A stretch of DNA of 64,000 bases from JAXDAY01 sp034679345 (GTDB lineage Bacteria; Eisenbacteria; RBG-16-71-46; CAIMUX01; VGJL01), in the NCBI GenBank assembly GCA_034679345.1, contig JAXDAY010000035.1, positions 30,998 through 94,997 on the forward strand, written 5' to 3'. A program made the translations under genes and the position numbers. Below the pieces are notes generated by a model, which was not told the origin of the DNA, did not search any database, and saw only the letters and a list, made by a program, of their open reading frames with translations. This document shows positions 43,644 through 51,903 of the stretch, in pieces (the stretch's first letter is position 1; every line of letters begins with the position of its first letter).

Positions 43644-44449
43644 CGTCGCGCGAGGAACGCTCCGCCACGGGCGACGGCCGTGCCCAGGAAAAGAATGAGG
43701 GCGATCACCGCTCCCGAGGGAAGATCCAGGGCATAGGAGACGGCCAGCCCGAGGAGCACGGCGATCACCCCGATTGCCAGCGATGCGATCTGCACGCCGA
43801 TCAACCTCCTCGACACGAAGAGGGCCATCGCTCCCGGCACGACGAGCAGCGCCGATACAAGGATCGCTCCGACGAGCTTCATCGCCGCGACGACGTTGAG
43901 GGCGATCAGCAGAAAGAGGATCATTCGCATCCTCTCAACCGGAACCCCTTCGATCTTCGCCAGATCCTCGTGGAACGTCGCGGATGCGAGGGGACGGAAG
44001 AAGAAGAGGGCGCAGCCGATCGTCAGCGATGCTGCAATCACGCTCATGAGGAGATCCCCAGGCAGGACCGCGAGGATGTTGCCGAAGAGATAGCTCATGA
44101 CATCCTGCGTGTACCGCTTGCGCATTGCGAGGGCGATCACCCCGATCGCCATGGAGGCGGCGAGGAGGATCCCGATCGCGCTATCCTCGGTCAGTTCGCC
44201 CCGTCTCGTCCAGATTGCGAGAACCACAGCGAGCAGCCCCGCGAACAGCGCGGCGCCGAGAGAGAGGTTCATCCCCACGAGCAGGGCCAAGGCGGCGCCT
44301 CCGAATGCGGCGTGCGAGAGGCCATGGCCGATGAAGGCCATCCTGCGAAGAACGATGAAGGGCGAGAGCAACCCGCAGGAAACGGCGGCGAGCACCCCCG
44401 CCAGGAGCGCCCGCTGCAGGAACCCGTACTCGAGGAAGTCGCTCAGCAT
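43634..44449 (-). CDS. znuB: Zinc/metal ABC transporter permease ZnuB
   Basis: 271 residues with eight to nine membrane helices. ABC-3 family features: FLQRALLAGVLAAVSCGLLSPFIVLRRMAFIGHGLSHAAFGGAALALLVG at the start, VMSYLFGNILAV in the middle and LVGAILVSALLVVPGAMALFVSRRL towards the end. It forms the inner-membrane zinc channel. The ATG at 44449 is 16 bp after znuC; the ribosome site GGAGGGG is very close to it. It is the last gene of the znuA-zur-znuC-znuB operon. Confidence 0.93.
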   Translation of the reverse strand: MLSDFLEYGFLQRALLAGVLAAVSCGLLSPFIVLRRMAFIGHGLSHAAFGGAALALLVGMNLSLGAALFAGLLAVVLAIWTRRGELTEDSAIGILLAASMAIGVIALAMRKRYTQDVMSYLFGNILAVLPGDLLMSVIAASLTIGCALFFFRPLASATFHEDLAKIEGVPVERMRMILFLLIALNVVAAMKLVGAILVSALLVVPGAMALFVSRRLIGVQIASLAIGVIAVLLGLAVSYALDLPSGAVIALILFLGTAVARGGAFLARRYS

Positions 44450-44465
44450 CCCCTCCGTGTCCTTC

Positions 44466-45185
44466 TCAGTGCCTGTGATCCAGGAAGAGCGCGTGGACGC
44501 CGTAGATCTCCGCAAGCCGACCCTCGGTGATCTCGCTCGGGGATCCGTGGAAGTGCAGCGACCGCGCGATGCAAGCGATCCTCTCCGCGTGAGTCGAGAC
44601 CACGTTGAAGTCGTGGCTCACCATGATCAGCGAGAGCTCCCGCTTCGAGCGGATCTCGAGAAGCAGGTGGAGGAACGAATCGAGGGCCGCCGCGTCGACT
44701 CCGAGAGTCGGCTCATCGAGCAAGAGAAGCCGTGGCTCTCGCACGAGGGCGCGGGCGAGGAAGAGCCGCTGGCGCTCTCCCCCGCTGAGAATCCCAGCCG
44801 ACTTCGAGGCCAGGTGCGCGATCCCGAGAGCGTCGATCACCCCATCGACGCGGCGACGCGCCTCGTCCGAACCAAGGCGCGAAGGCAGGCCCATCGCCAC
44901 GACGTCTCTCACCAGCGCGGGGAAGCGGCGATCGAAGCTCGGAGCCTGGGGGAGGTAGCCGACCGCCCGGCTACGCCCGGGAGGCTCGCCCAGGACGCGG
45001 ATCTCCCCTCGGTCGGCGGCCTCGAGCCCGACGAGCGCGCGAAGGAAAGTCGTCTTGCCTCCGCCGTTTGGGCCGACGATTCCCAGAAACTCCCCCGGCT
45101 CGAGGACGAGGTCGATCCCCTCGAGGATCATGACCCCTCCGCGGGAGAGGCTCAGGCCCTGGACCGCGACGCTTGCCTGGCGCAT
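44466..45185 (-). CDS. znuC: Zinc/metal ABC transporter ATP-binding protein ZnuC
   Basis: 239 residues. Walker A GPNGGGKTT, YLPQAPSFDRRFPALVRDVVAMGL around the Q-loop, signature LSGGERQRLFLARALV, Walker B LLLLDEPTLGVD and switch histidine MVSHDFNVV. ABC-3 metal ATPases share this YLPQ...FPATVxDVV element. The ATG at 45185 overlaps the end of zur by 34 bases with no good ribosome site, suggesting coupling; a GTG three codons upstream is an alternative. Confidence 0.92.
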   Translation of the reverse strand: MRQASVAVQGLSLSRGGVMILEGIDLVLEPGEFLGIVGPNGGGKTTFLRALVGLEAADRGEIRVLGEPPGRSRAVGYLPQAPSFDRRFPALVRDVVAMGLPSRLGSDEARRRVDGVIDALGIAHLASKSAGILSGGERQRLFLARALVREPRLLLLDEPTLGVDAAALDSFLHLLLEIRSKRELSLIMVSHDFNVVSTHAERIACIARSLHFHGSPSEITEGRLAEIYGVHALFLDHRH

Positions 45186-45577
45186 CCGGGGCACGTTCCA
45201 AACAGCTCCAGGAGGTGGCTCGTCACTCGGAATCCGTGGCTTCGAAGAGCCTCCTTCTCGAGCGATTCGACCTGGCAGAGATCGAGGATCCCAATCGATC
45301 CGCACGAGGTGCACACGAGGTGATGGTGATGGCTTCGTTCGGTCGACTCGTAGCGGCGCAGCCCATCGCCGAACATCACCGGTCGCGCGAGATTCGACTC
45401 CACGAAGCGCTCGAGGATTCGATAGACCGTGGCGAGATCGGGAGCCGCCTCGCCCAGGCGGGCGTGGAGGTCCCGGACCGTGGCCGGCGCCTCCGCCGCG
45501 CGAAGCGCTTCGTAGACCTGCAGCCGGCCCCGCGTGGCCCGCAGGGAGCGACGGTTCAGCTCATCCCGCACCGTCAT
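45152..45577 (-). CDS. zur: Fur-family regulator, probably the zinc repressor Zur
   Basis: 141 residues. Winged-helix DNA-binding half (RRSLRATRGRLQVYEALRAAEAPATVRDLHARLGEAAPDLATVYRILERFVESNLA) followed by the metal half with HHHHLVCTSCGSIG and the structural-zinc pair CPGC near the C-terminus. Fur, Zur and PerR are hard to separate by sequence, but it is embedded between znuA and znuC, which points to zinc. It likely represses its own operon through the palindrome before znuA. Its ATG overlaps the znuA stop (ATGA). Confidence 0.9.
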   Translation of the reverse strand: MTVRDELNRRSLRATRGRLQVYEALRAAEAPATVRDLHARLGEAAPDLATVYRILERFVESNLARPVMFGDGLRRYESTERSHHHHLVCTSCGSIGILDLCQVESLEKEALRSHGFRVTSHLLELFGTCPGCARQASRSRA

Positions 45578-46479
45578 CGGACCGACGCTCCGAGCGCGTC
45601 CGCGAGCGTCTCCACGTCGTAGCGGAAGAGCTCCTCATAGGTCATCCGGCCGGGCACGCCGCCGAGCGCATCGATCTCGTAGATCGGTATCTTCGCCTCG
45701 ATCGACACGACCCGCGCGAATCGATCGGAGACCTGCGGCTCGACGAAGGCCGCCCGCGCTCCCGTCGAGCGAATCGTGGCGATGACCTCCTTCAGGTAGC
45801 GGGGCGAGGGCTCGCGCCCCGGGAAGGGTTCGAGGACCGCGACCTGCCTCAGCCCGTAGCGGGCCACGAGATGGTTCAGCCCACCGTGATAGGCGATGAA
45901 CGGGACATCCCGGACGGGACCCAGGGACTCCTCGGCGAATCGATGGAGGCCCTGCAACCGCTCCGTGAATCGCCTCGCCCGCGCCTGGATCGAGTCGTCC
46001 GCGGCGGGCCGCAGCGTCGAGAGAGCGGCGCCGATTCGCGCCGTCATCGCGGCCGCCTTGAGGGGATCGAGCCACACATGGGGATCGCCCATGGGCTCAT
46101 GGTCCGAGTTGGGCGGCTCGGGGGCCGGCAGGTCGCCACCGAGGCGAATCACCTCGACCCTGGAGTTCGCGCCATAGGCAAGTCGCTCGGCCCAGCCGTC
46201 CAGGCCCCGGCCGATCGCGAAGAGCATCTCGGCTCGGGCGAGCTCTTGGAGCGACTCCGGACCGACGTCGTACTCATGCGGAGAGGCGCCGGGGGGCAGG
46301 AGGACCGATACGGTCGCCAGATCTCCCGCGACCTCCCGGACGAGCGCCGCGGCGGGGGGAATTGTCGCCGCGATGCGCATCGGCTCCCCATCCGACGATG
46401 GCGAACCGGCGATCCGCAGCGGCCAGAGCGTCGCCAGCAGGAAGGCTAAGCCATTGAAAAATAGAGCCCAAGACCTCAT
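45574..46479 (-). CDS. znuA: Zinc ABC transporter substrate-binding protein ZnuA
   Basis: 301 residues with a signal peptide (SWALFFNGLAFLLATLWPLRIAGS). Cluster A-I ligands are visible: the first histidine in LLPPGASPHEYDVGPESLQEL, the second in GDPHVWLDPLKAA, and the third in FIAYHGGLNHLVARYGL. The aspartate/glutamate end is in AAFVEPQVSDRFA. The histidine-rich loop typical of ZnuA is short (NSDHEPMGDPH). It captures Zn2+ or Mn2+ in the periplasm; the Zur context favours zinc. The ATG at 46479 is preferred over a TTG at 46503 that lies inside the operator. Confidence 0.92.
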   Translation of the reverse strand: MRSWALFFNGLAFLLATLWPLRIAGSPSSDGEPMRIAATIPPAAALVREVAGDLATVSVLLPPGASPHEYDVGPESLQELARAEMLFAIGRGLDGWAERLAYGANSRVEVIRLGGDLPAPEPPNSDHEPMGDPHVWLDPLKAAAMTARIGAALSTLRPAADDSIQARARRFTERLQGLHRFAEESLGPVRDVPFIAYHGGLNHLVARYGLRQVAVLEPFPGREPSPRYLKEVIATIRSTGARAAFVEPQVSDRFARVVSIEAKIPIYEIDALGGVPGRMTYEELFRYDVETLADALGASVR

Positions 46480-46498
46480 ACCCGGACGGTAATCCAGA

Positions 46499-46513
46499 TG
46501 CAAACGATTTGCA
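46499..46513 (-). promoter_or_regulatory. Zur-box candidate before znuA
   Basis: Perfect inverted repeat TGCAAA-CGA-TTTGCA, 20 bp upstream of the znuA start. The 6-3-6 layout resembles Zur boxes of actinobacteria (TGAAAA-TGA-TTTTCA type). An A/T-rich stretch just upstream (about 46514-46545) holds TCGACA and TATCAA/TTATCA at roughly promoter spacing on the minus strand. Confidence 0.6.
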
Positions 46514-46589
46514 ATTGATAAGAGAATAGTTTTCTTGTCGACTTTTTCCCGGAACTAGTCCAATCTGCTCGTGTTTTGTGGTTTGTCAG

Positions 46590-46661
46590 TGGCACGGATC
46601 CGATCGATCCAGAGGCCGCCCAGGTATACGAAATGAGCTGGGCTTCCCGGGTTGCGTGCCA
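46590..46661 (+). ncRNA. Structured leader element upstream of ispG (three-way-junction candidate)
   Basis: Manual folding gives a closing stem TGGCAC (46590-46595) with GTGCCA (46656-46661) that encloses two hairpins: GGATC/GATCC (46596-46600 and 46606-46610, loop CGATC) and GCCCAG/CTGGGC (46618-46623 and 46638-46643, 14-base loop). All pairs are Watson-Crick. A strong terminator lies 70 bases downstream and ispG 173 bases downstream. No known riboswitch consensus (TPP, SAM, cobalamin, glycine), SRP RNA, tmRNA or tRNA was recognised on either strand. Confidence 0.4.
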
Positions 46662-46731
46662 GGTGTGGCTGGTGTTAGCTCCTTGCTGATTCGCGGCCCG
46701 TCTGGCACCCCGGCTGCCCCGGCTCAGGTTT

Positions 46732-46773
46732 ACCGCCCCGGTGGAGGAGCACTCCGCCGGGGCGGTTTGTTTT
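46732..46773 (+). terminator. Intrinsic terminator between the structured leader and ispG
   Basis: ACCGCCCCGG (46732-46741) pairs perfectly with CCGGGGCGGT (46757-46766) around a 15-base loop and is followed by TTGTTTT. No plus-strand gene precedes it, so it terminates either a small RNA starting after about 46540 or the ispG leader itself (attenuation). Confidence 0.8.
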
Positions 46774-46833
46774 CGTCCAGGGCGAGCGGCCCCCAGCGCG
46801 GTGTTATCCTGCAACGAGTCCGTGAAGGAGGAG

Positions 46834-48816
46834 ATGTTGATCACGCAGCCGCGGAGGCCGACCCGGGTGGTCCGCGTCGGCCCGCTTCCCATCGGGGGCG
46901 GCCACCCCATCCTGATCCAGTCGATGGCCACGGCCGACACGCTCTCGACCGAGGAGGTCGTGGCCGAGGTGGCGCAACTCGCCTCCGCCGGTTGTCCCCT
47001 CGTGCGGGTCGCGGTTCCGCACCTCCGAGCCGCCGAGAACCTCCAGAGCATCCACGAAGGGCTCCTCGCGCGCGGGGCCCGGGTCCCGCTCGTGGCGGAC
47101 ATCCACTTCACGCCCGCGGCGGCCTTGGCGGCGGCCGACCACGTCGAGAAGGTCCGGATCAACCCGGGCAACTACGCCGACCGAAAGCGATTCGACGTCC
47201 GCGAGTATACCGACTCCGAGTATGCGGCCGAGCTCGCGCGCATTCGCGGGGAGATCGTGCCGCTGATCGAGAAGCTCAAGGCGCGCGGCGTGGCCCTTCG
47301 AATCGGCGCCAACCATGGTTCCCTCTCCGATCGAATCCTGAATCGATATGGCGACACTCCCCTGGGGATGGTCGAATCGGCGCTGGAGATCGTCCGGATC
47401 TGCCGGGAGCTCGACTACCACGAGATCGTCATCTCGATGAAATCCTCGATTCCATCGGTGATGATCGCCACCAATCGTCTCCTCGTCCTGAAGATGGCGG
47501 AGGAGGGAATGGACTATCCGATCCATCTCGGCGTCACCGAGGCGGGAGGGGGAATCGAGGGAAGGATCAAGAGCGCGATCGGGATCGGGACGCTCCTCTT
47601 GGAGGGAATCGGCGACACGATTCGCGTCTCCTTGACCGAGGACTCGATCCACGAGGTGGAAGCCTGCCGCGAGCTGCTCGAAGCGGTCGAGAGGGGGCGC
47701 GGCCCCTCCCGCCCCTGGACCCCGCCGGATGGCGCCTCGCGCGATCGCCGCAGGACCGGCGTGATTGCGCTGGGAGAGACCCCCCTCGGAGGCGCCTCCC
47801 CCATCCGCGTGGAAGCGCGCCTGGAGACCAATCCGTGGACCTCGGGCGTCGATGCCTCGCTCGCGGAGGCTTTCCAGGCGCTGGTTCCCCAGGATCGCTC
47901 CGCTCCCCTCGCCATCGCCGAGGCGATCTCGATCTCGGCGCCTCCCGAGTCCAGCGCGGAGGCAGTGTTCGCCTTCCACGAGCGATTCCGGGACCGCCAC
48001 CCCGGCGTTCCACTCACCCTCGAATGGGATATGCGCCACCCCGGCGAGATCCACCGCTTGGAGCCTTTGCTGCGCTGGACCGACTGCATCGGCGCCCGGA
48101 TTCCTTGGGGCATCGGCCTCGAGCGGATCGGCCTCTTGGCCCGCCTCGCCAGGCGCCACGCCAAGCCGATTCGATTCCGGCTCGACCCGGAGGATCGAGA
48201 CGGCGTTTCGACCGCGGCATCGATCGCGCTCGCCTGCTACGAGCAGGGCCGGCCGGAAGTCGCCTTCCTCTTCTCCGCAGGGACCTCCCCATCCATGGCC
48301 CGGGCGATCTCCGCCGCCCTCGACGCATGCGCGCAGACCGCCGGGATGCCGGTCCTGATCGAGCTGCCCGAGGATCTGATGGACGCGGCCCTCGTGGCGG
48401 GCGGCCTGCTGGTCGACGGGATCGGCGATGGACTCGTGACGACCGCGAGCCACGTCGGCCGCGCCTTCGCCATCCTGCAGGGGTGCCGGCTGCGCCTCAC
48501 GCGGGCTGAGTTCATCGCGTGTCCGTCCTGCGGCCGCACCCAGTTCGATCTTCAAAGCACGACGCGGCGGATCCAGGAGGCGACCGCGCACCTGAGCGGA
48601 GTCAAGATCGCGATCATGGGATGCGTCGTCAACGGTCCCGGGGAAATGGCCGATGCCGATTTCGGGTACGTCGGCAGCGCCCCTGGGAAGATCGATCTCT
48701 ATGTGGGCAAGACACGGGTGCGACAGGCGATTCCGGAGGAGGAGGCGGTGAACCGGCTGATCGATCTGATCCGAGAGCGCGAGATGTGGTCCGATCCCCC
48801 CGGGGACGGCCGATGA
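46834..48816 (+). CDS. ispG: (E)-4-hydroxy-3-methylbut-2-enyl-diphosphate synthase IspG, three-domain type
   Basis: Penultimate step of the MEP isoprenoid pathway, an iron-sulfur enzyme. 660 residues, against about 370 in E. coli. The N-terminal TIM barrel starts RRPTRVVRVGPLPIGGGHPILIQSMATADT, with VEKVRINPGNYADRK and RIGANHGSLSDRIL. The cluster domain has Cys563 and Cys566 (ACPSCGRT), Cys597 and Glu604 (GCVVNGPGE). An extra domain of about 250 residues (roughly 300-545) separates the two halves, as in plants, Chlorobi and other large-form IspGs. The ATG at 46834 sits 3 bases after AAGGAG and a TTG follows directly; either may be used. The stop overlaps the next gene (ATGA). Confidence 0.95.
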   Translation: MLITQPRRPTRVVRVGPLPIGGGHPILIQSMATADTLSTEEVVAEVAQLASAGCPLVRVAVPHLRAAENLQSIHEGLLARGARVPLVADIHFTPAAALAAADHVEKVRINPGNYADRKRFDVREYTDSEYAAELARIRGEIVPLIEKLKARGVALRIGANHGSLSDRILNRYGDTPLGMVESALEIVRICRELDYHEIVISMKSSIPSVMIATNRLLVLKMAEEGMDYPIHLGVTEAGGGIEGRIKSAIGIGTLLLEGIGDTIRVSLTEDSIHEVEACRELLEAVERGRGPSRPWTPPDGASRDRRRTGVIALGETPLGGASPIRVEARLETNPWTSGVDASLAEAFQALVPQDRSAPLAIAEAISISAPPESSAEAVFAFHERFRDRHPGVPLTLEWDMRHPGEIHRLEPLLRWTDCIGARIPWGIGLERIGLLARLARRHAKPIRFRLDPEDRDGVSTAASIALACYEQGRPEVAFLFSAGTSPSMARAISAALDACAQTAGMPVLIELPEDLMDAALVAGGLLVDGIGDGLVTTASHVGRAFAILQGCRLRLTRAEFIACPSCGRTQFDLQSTTRRIQEATAHLSGVKIAIMGCVVNGPGEMADADFGYVGSAPGKIDLYVGKTRVRQAIPEEEAVNRLIDLIREREMWSDPPGDGR

Positions 48817-50276
48817 CGCCGCGCGACCGGATGCTCTTCATCGAGCCGGATGGATCGAACCGCGAGGAGGTCCGGCGTCTCGGCTACCGCTTCATCGATC
48901 TGCTCGTCGACGCCGCATCGGAAGCGTCCCATCACATCCCGGTTCCCGAGGAGTTCGGAGGCCGGGACCCGATTCGCTCGCCATATGAGCCCTCCGCCGC
49001 GGGGCGTTCCGCGGACGAGCTGCTCGCGACCGTCCGGGAGCGCGTTCTCGACCGCGTCCTCAATCCTGCCCATCCTGGCTATGTCGGGCACATGGATTCT
49101 CTCGCCTCCACGGTCGGCATCTTCTCCGACGCCATCGTCTCCGCCTGCAACAACAACATGCTCTCCTACGAGATGTCTCTCGCGTTCACCCGCATGGAGA
49201 GGACGATGATGGAGTGGGCGGCGCGCCGCTTCGGACTCGGCGGTCGGGCAAGCGGATACCTCGTGAGCGGCGGGACCCTCGCGAACATCCAGGCGGTCTG
49301 GAGCGCCCGCAATGCGATCCTGGCCGATGCGGCCGATCGCGGTCTTGCGGGAGTCGCGGCGCAACCGGTCGTCCTCGCATCCGAGAACGCGCACTATTCG
49401 TTCCTCAAGGCCGCCAACTTGCTGGGCCTGGGCCGCAGCGGGCTGCTGCGCGTCGCTCCTCGGGCGGATGGTCGCGTGCGGGCCGCCGACTTCGACGATG
49501 CGATCGCGGCGGCGATCCGCTCGGGCCTGCGGCCCTTCTGCCTCGTCGGGATTGCCGGCACGACCGTCACGGGCCAGATCGAGCCGCTCGCCGAGATGGC
49601 GGCGGTCGCGCGACGCCACGGACTCTGGTTCCACGTCGACGCCGCCTACGGCGGGAGCCTCGTCCTCTCGGAACACAATCGCGCGCGGCTCGCGGGGATC
49701 GAGACGGCGGATTCGATCACATGGAATCCCCAGAAGTGGCTCTATGTCCCCAAGACCTGCGCGTCCTTGCTCTATCGCGACGGGGCCGTGGTCGACGCCA
49801 CCGTGCGGGAGCGGTTCGTCTACGGGCGGGACGAGGAGTCCGGCGAGCGTCCGAACCTCGGCGAGTTCACGATCCAGGGGACGCGCCGCGTCGATGTCCT
49901 GAAGCTCTGGCTCACGCTGGAGCACTTCGGCACCGCCTATCTCGCCGAGCTGATCGACTCCCATCTGGATCGGGCCCGGCGGCTCGCCGAGCGGATCCGC
50001 GAGTCCGAGGAGCTGGAGCTGATCGCCGAGCCGGACTTGAGCATCGTCTGCTTCCGCGCGCGCCCGCCTGGGATCGATCCGAACGATGGCGCCGCGATGG
50101 ACGCGATCCAGGCGCGGGTGCAGCGCGAAGTGGCGAAACGGAGCCACGGCTGGCTGTCGATGCCGCTCCATCGAGGACGAAGGGTCCTGCGGGCTGTGAT
50201 CCTTCACCCTCGTTGCGACGATGCGGTCCTCGACTCGCTTCTGATGGATGTCCGGGAGGCGGCCCGGCGCCTCTAG
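48813..50276 (+). CDS. Group II pyridoxal-dependent amino acid decarboxylase
   Basis: 487 residues. The family pattern is complete: PAHPGYVGHMDSLASTVGIFSDAIVSACNNNMLSYEMS, SGYLVSGGTLANIQAVWSARN, HYSFLKAANLLGLG, the PLP aspartate in LWFHVDAAYGGSLVLS, and the Schiff-base lysine K308 in WNPQKWLYVPKTCASLLYRD. Members decarboxylate aromatic amino acids, glutamate, 2,4-diaminobutyrate or cysteine; substrate cannot be fixed here. It is translationally coupled to ispG by ATGA, an unusual pairing, and is followed 28 bp later by a phosphatase-type gene. Confidence 0.9.
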   Translation: MTPRDRMLFIEPDGSNREEVRRLGYRFIDLLVDAASEASHHIPVPEEFGGRDPIRSPYEPSAAGRSADELLATVRERVLDRVLNPAHPGYVGHMDSLASTVGIFSDAIVSACNNNMLSYEMSLAFTRMERTMMEWAARRFGLGGRASGYLVSGGTLANIQAVWSARNAILADAADRGLAGVAAQPVVLASENAHYSFLKAANLLGLGRSGLLRVAPRADGRVRAADFDDAIAAAIRSGLRPFCLVGIAGTTVTGQIEPLAEMAAVARRHGLWFHVDAAYGGSLVLSEHNRARLAGIETADSITWNPQKWLYVPKTCASLLYRDGAVVDATVRERFVYGRDEESGERPNLGEFTIQGTRRVDVLKLWLTLEHFGTAYLAELIDSHLDRARRLAERIRESEELELIAEPDLSIVCFRARPPGIDPNDGAAMDAIQARVQREVAKRSHGWLSMPLHRGRRVLRAVILHPRCDDAVLDSLLMDVREAARRL

Positions 50277-50304
50277 GCGCGCCGGACGCTGTCCTGATTC
50301 CGAG

Positions 50305-51366
50305 ATGACCGCCTCCAGGGAAAGATCCACCATCCAATCGAAGGTCGCGCGCGCATCCGCGGATCGACGGGGCAGCGCTCTGCTGAGCGTCCTTGTGTGG
50401 GTCTATGCGATCGGCGCTCTGTCCTTATCGGCCGCGATCCTGACGCTGGGAGATCGATGGTGGTTCGCCACCCTGCTCCTGTTCAGCCCCAGATGGCTCC
50501 TTACGGTCCCCCTGCTCGCGCTCGTTCCGCTCGCGATTTTCTATCGGCGACGGCTCCTCTGGCCCCTGCTCCTGGTGGCCGGGATCCTCCTCGGGCCCGT
50601 TCTGAACTTCTCCCTGCCGCTCTCGGCGCTTGGCCGGAGCGACGGTCAACCCCTCCGCGTGCTGACCTGCAATCTGAGCGTGGGTGATGCCGTCGCCTCG
50701 GAGCGGATGTTCTCCCTGATCGAGGAAGTCCACCCCGACCTGGTCGCGCTGCAGGAGGCGCCTCGCATCGCGACGAAGTGGCCGGACGGGTGGCACGTGA
50801 TCGCCGAGGGGGAGCTTCTGATTGCCTCGAGATACCCCCTCGCCCGGCTGGGCCGCGACCGGGCGCTCCAGCTTCCCCACACCTACCCGCGGGGCACGAT
50901 TCTCCACGGCATCGTCCAGCTTCCGACAGGTCCCCTGACCTTCGTCAACCTGCACCTTCCCAGCCCGCGCCGCGGGCTGGCCGAGCTCCTGGATCGCTCC
51001 ACTATCCTGGCTCCATCGCGTCGGGGCGCGTTGGAGGTCATCATGGAGCGGCGAAGCACGGTCTCGACGGAGATCATCGAGGAGATCGACGGGATCGGCG
51101 GCAACGTCCTCGTGGCGGGTGATCTTAACCTCACCACCGAGAGCGCCATCTACCGCCGCGATTGGGCCCGATACTCGAACGCCTTCTCTCGAGCGGGCCT
51201 GGGGCCGGGCTGGACCCTCTGGGCGAAGCTTCAGGGCCTCTCCTTCGGAGTGCGGGTCGACCATATCCTGATGGGAGAGGGCTGGCAGGCGCGCCGCGCA
51301 TGGGTCGGCCCGGACATCGGCTCGGAGCACCGCCCGCTGGTGACGGATCTTCTCTGGACCAACTAG
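50305..51366 (+). CDS. Endonuclease/exonuclease/phosphatase family protein with membrane N-terminus
   Basis: 353 residues. Two or three membrane helices (about 22-110: SVLVWVYAIGALSLSAAILTL, WLLTVPLLALVPLAIFY, LLWPLLLVAGILLGPVL) precede an EEP domain. Catalytic motifs: LRVLTCNLSVGD (Asn), LVALQEAP (Glu metal ligand), VNLHLPS, NVLVAGDLNL (GDxN) and SEHRPLVTDL (final SDH-like). The domain would face the periplasm and cleave phosphodiesters or phosphate esters; the substrate is unknown. It shares 4 bases tail-to-tail with the macro-domain gene. Confidence 0.85.
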   Translation: MTASRERSTIQSKVARASADRRGSALLSVLVWVYAIGALSLSAAILTLGDRWWFATLLLFSPRWLLTVPLLALVPLAIFYRRRLLWPLLLVAGILLGPVLNFSLPLSALGRSDGQPLRVLTCNLSVGDAVASERMFSLIEEVHPDLVALQEAPRIATKWPDGWHVIAEGELLIASRYPLARLGRDRALQLPHTYPRGTILHGIVQLPTGPLTFVNLHLPSPRRGLAELLDRSTILAPSRRGALEVIMERRSTVSTEIIEEIDGIGGNVLVAGDLNLTTESAIYRRDWARYSNAFSRAGLGPGWTLWAKLQGLSFGVRVDHILMGEGWQARRAWVGPDIGSEHRPLVTDLLWTN

Positions 51367-51896
51367 CCCGCGGCCGCGGCGTTCTCGTAGACACCCAGGT
51401 CCTCCTCCGAGAAGAGCACGAATCGGACACGCCGGATGCTGCCAGGGCGATCGAGGAGGAATCGGCGCGCGGTCGCCAGGGCGATTTGCGCCGCGGCCCC
51501 GATGGGATACCCATAGGCTCCCGTCGAGATCGAAGGGAAGGCGATCGACTCGAGCTCGCGATCCCGGGCGATCTCGAGAGAGATTCGATACGCCGACTCC
51601 AGGAGATCCGCCTCGCCGGCTGTGCCGCCGCGCCAGACCGGACCGACCGCGTGGATGACGTACCGCGCCTTCAGGCGGCCGCCGCCCGTGATCACCGCCG
51701 AACCGGTGGGACATCCGCCGATCCGCCGGCACTCCTCCATGATGGAGGGCCCCCCAGCGCGATGGATCGCTCCGTCGACTCCACCCCCGCCGGCGAGCCG
51801 GCTGTTTGCGGCATTGACGATCGCGTCGCAATCCTGCTCGGTGACGTCGCCGCGGACGATCTCGATTCTCGCGTTGCCGATGGGAGTTTCGGACAT
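51363..51896 (-). CDS. Macro-domain protein (O-acetyl-ADP-ribose deacetylase-like)
   Basis: 177 residues, a single macro domain. Motifs: IEIVRGDVTEQDCDAIVNAANSRLAGGGGVDGAIHRAGG, GSAVITGGGRLKARYVIHAVGPVW and IAFPSISTGAYGYP, the YmdB/MacroD layout. It removes ADP-ribose or deacetylates O-acetyl-ADP-ribose. No ADP-ribosyltransferase is adjacent, so a general housekeeping role is more likely than toxin reversal. It is in line with the YvlD-like gene upstream (7 bp gap). Confidence 0.93.
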   Translation of the reverse strand: MSETPIGNARIEIVRGDVTEQDCDAIVNAANSRLAGGGGVDGAIHRAGGPSIMEECRRIGGCPTGSAVITGGGRLKARYVIHAVGPVWRGGTAGEADLLESAYRISLEIARDRELESIAFPSISTGAYGYPIGAAAQIALATARRFLLDRPGSIRRVRFVLFSEEDLGVYENAAAAG

Positions 51897-51903
51897 GGCG
51901 CGA

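Noticed and set aside
46560..46770. tRNA, SRP RNA, tmRNA or a known riboswitch in the ispG leader
   Set aside because: No T-loop GTTCRA, no SRP GGAAG motif, no tmRNA tag frame, and no TPP, SAM, cobalamin or glycine consensus on either strand.
51363..51896. Antitoxin of an ADP-ribosylating toxin system
   Set aside because: The macro domain has no adjacent ADP-ribosyltransferase; the neighbour is a YvlD-like membrane protein.
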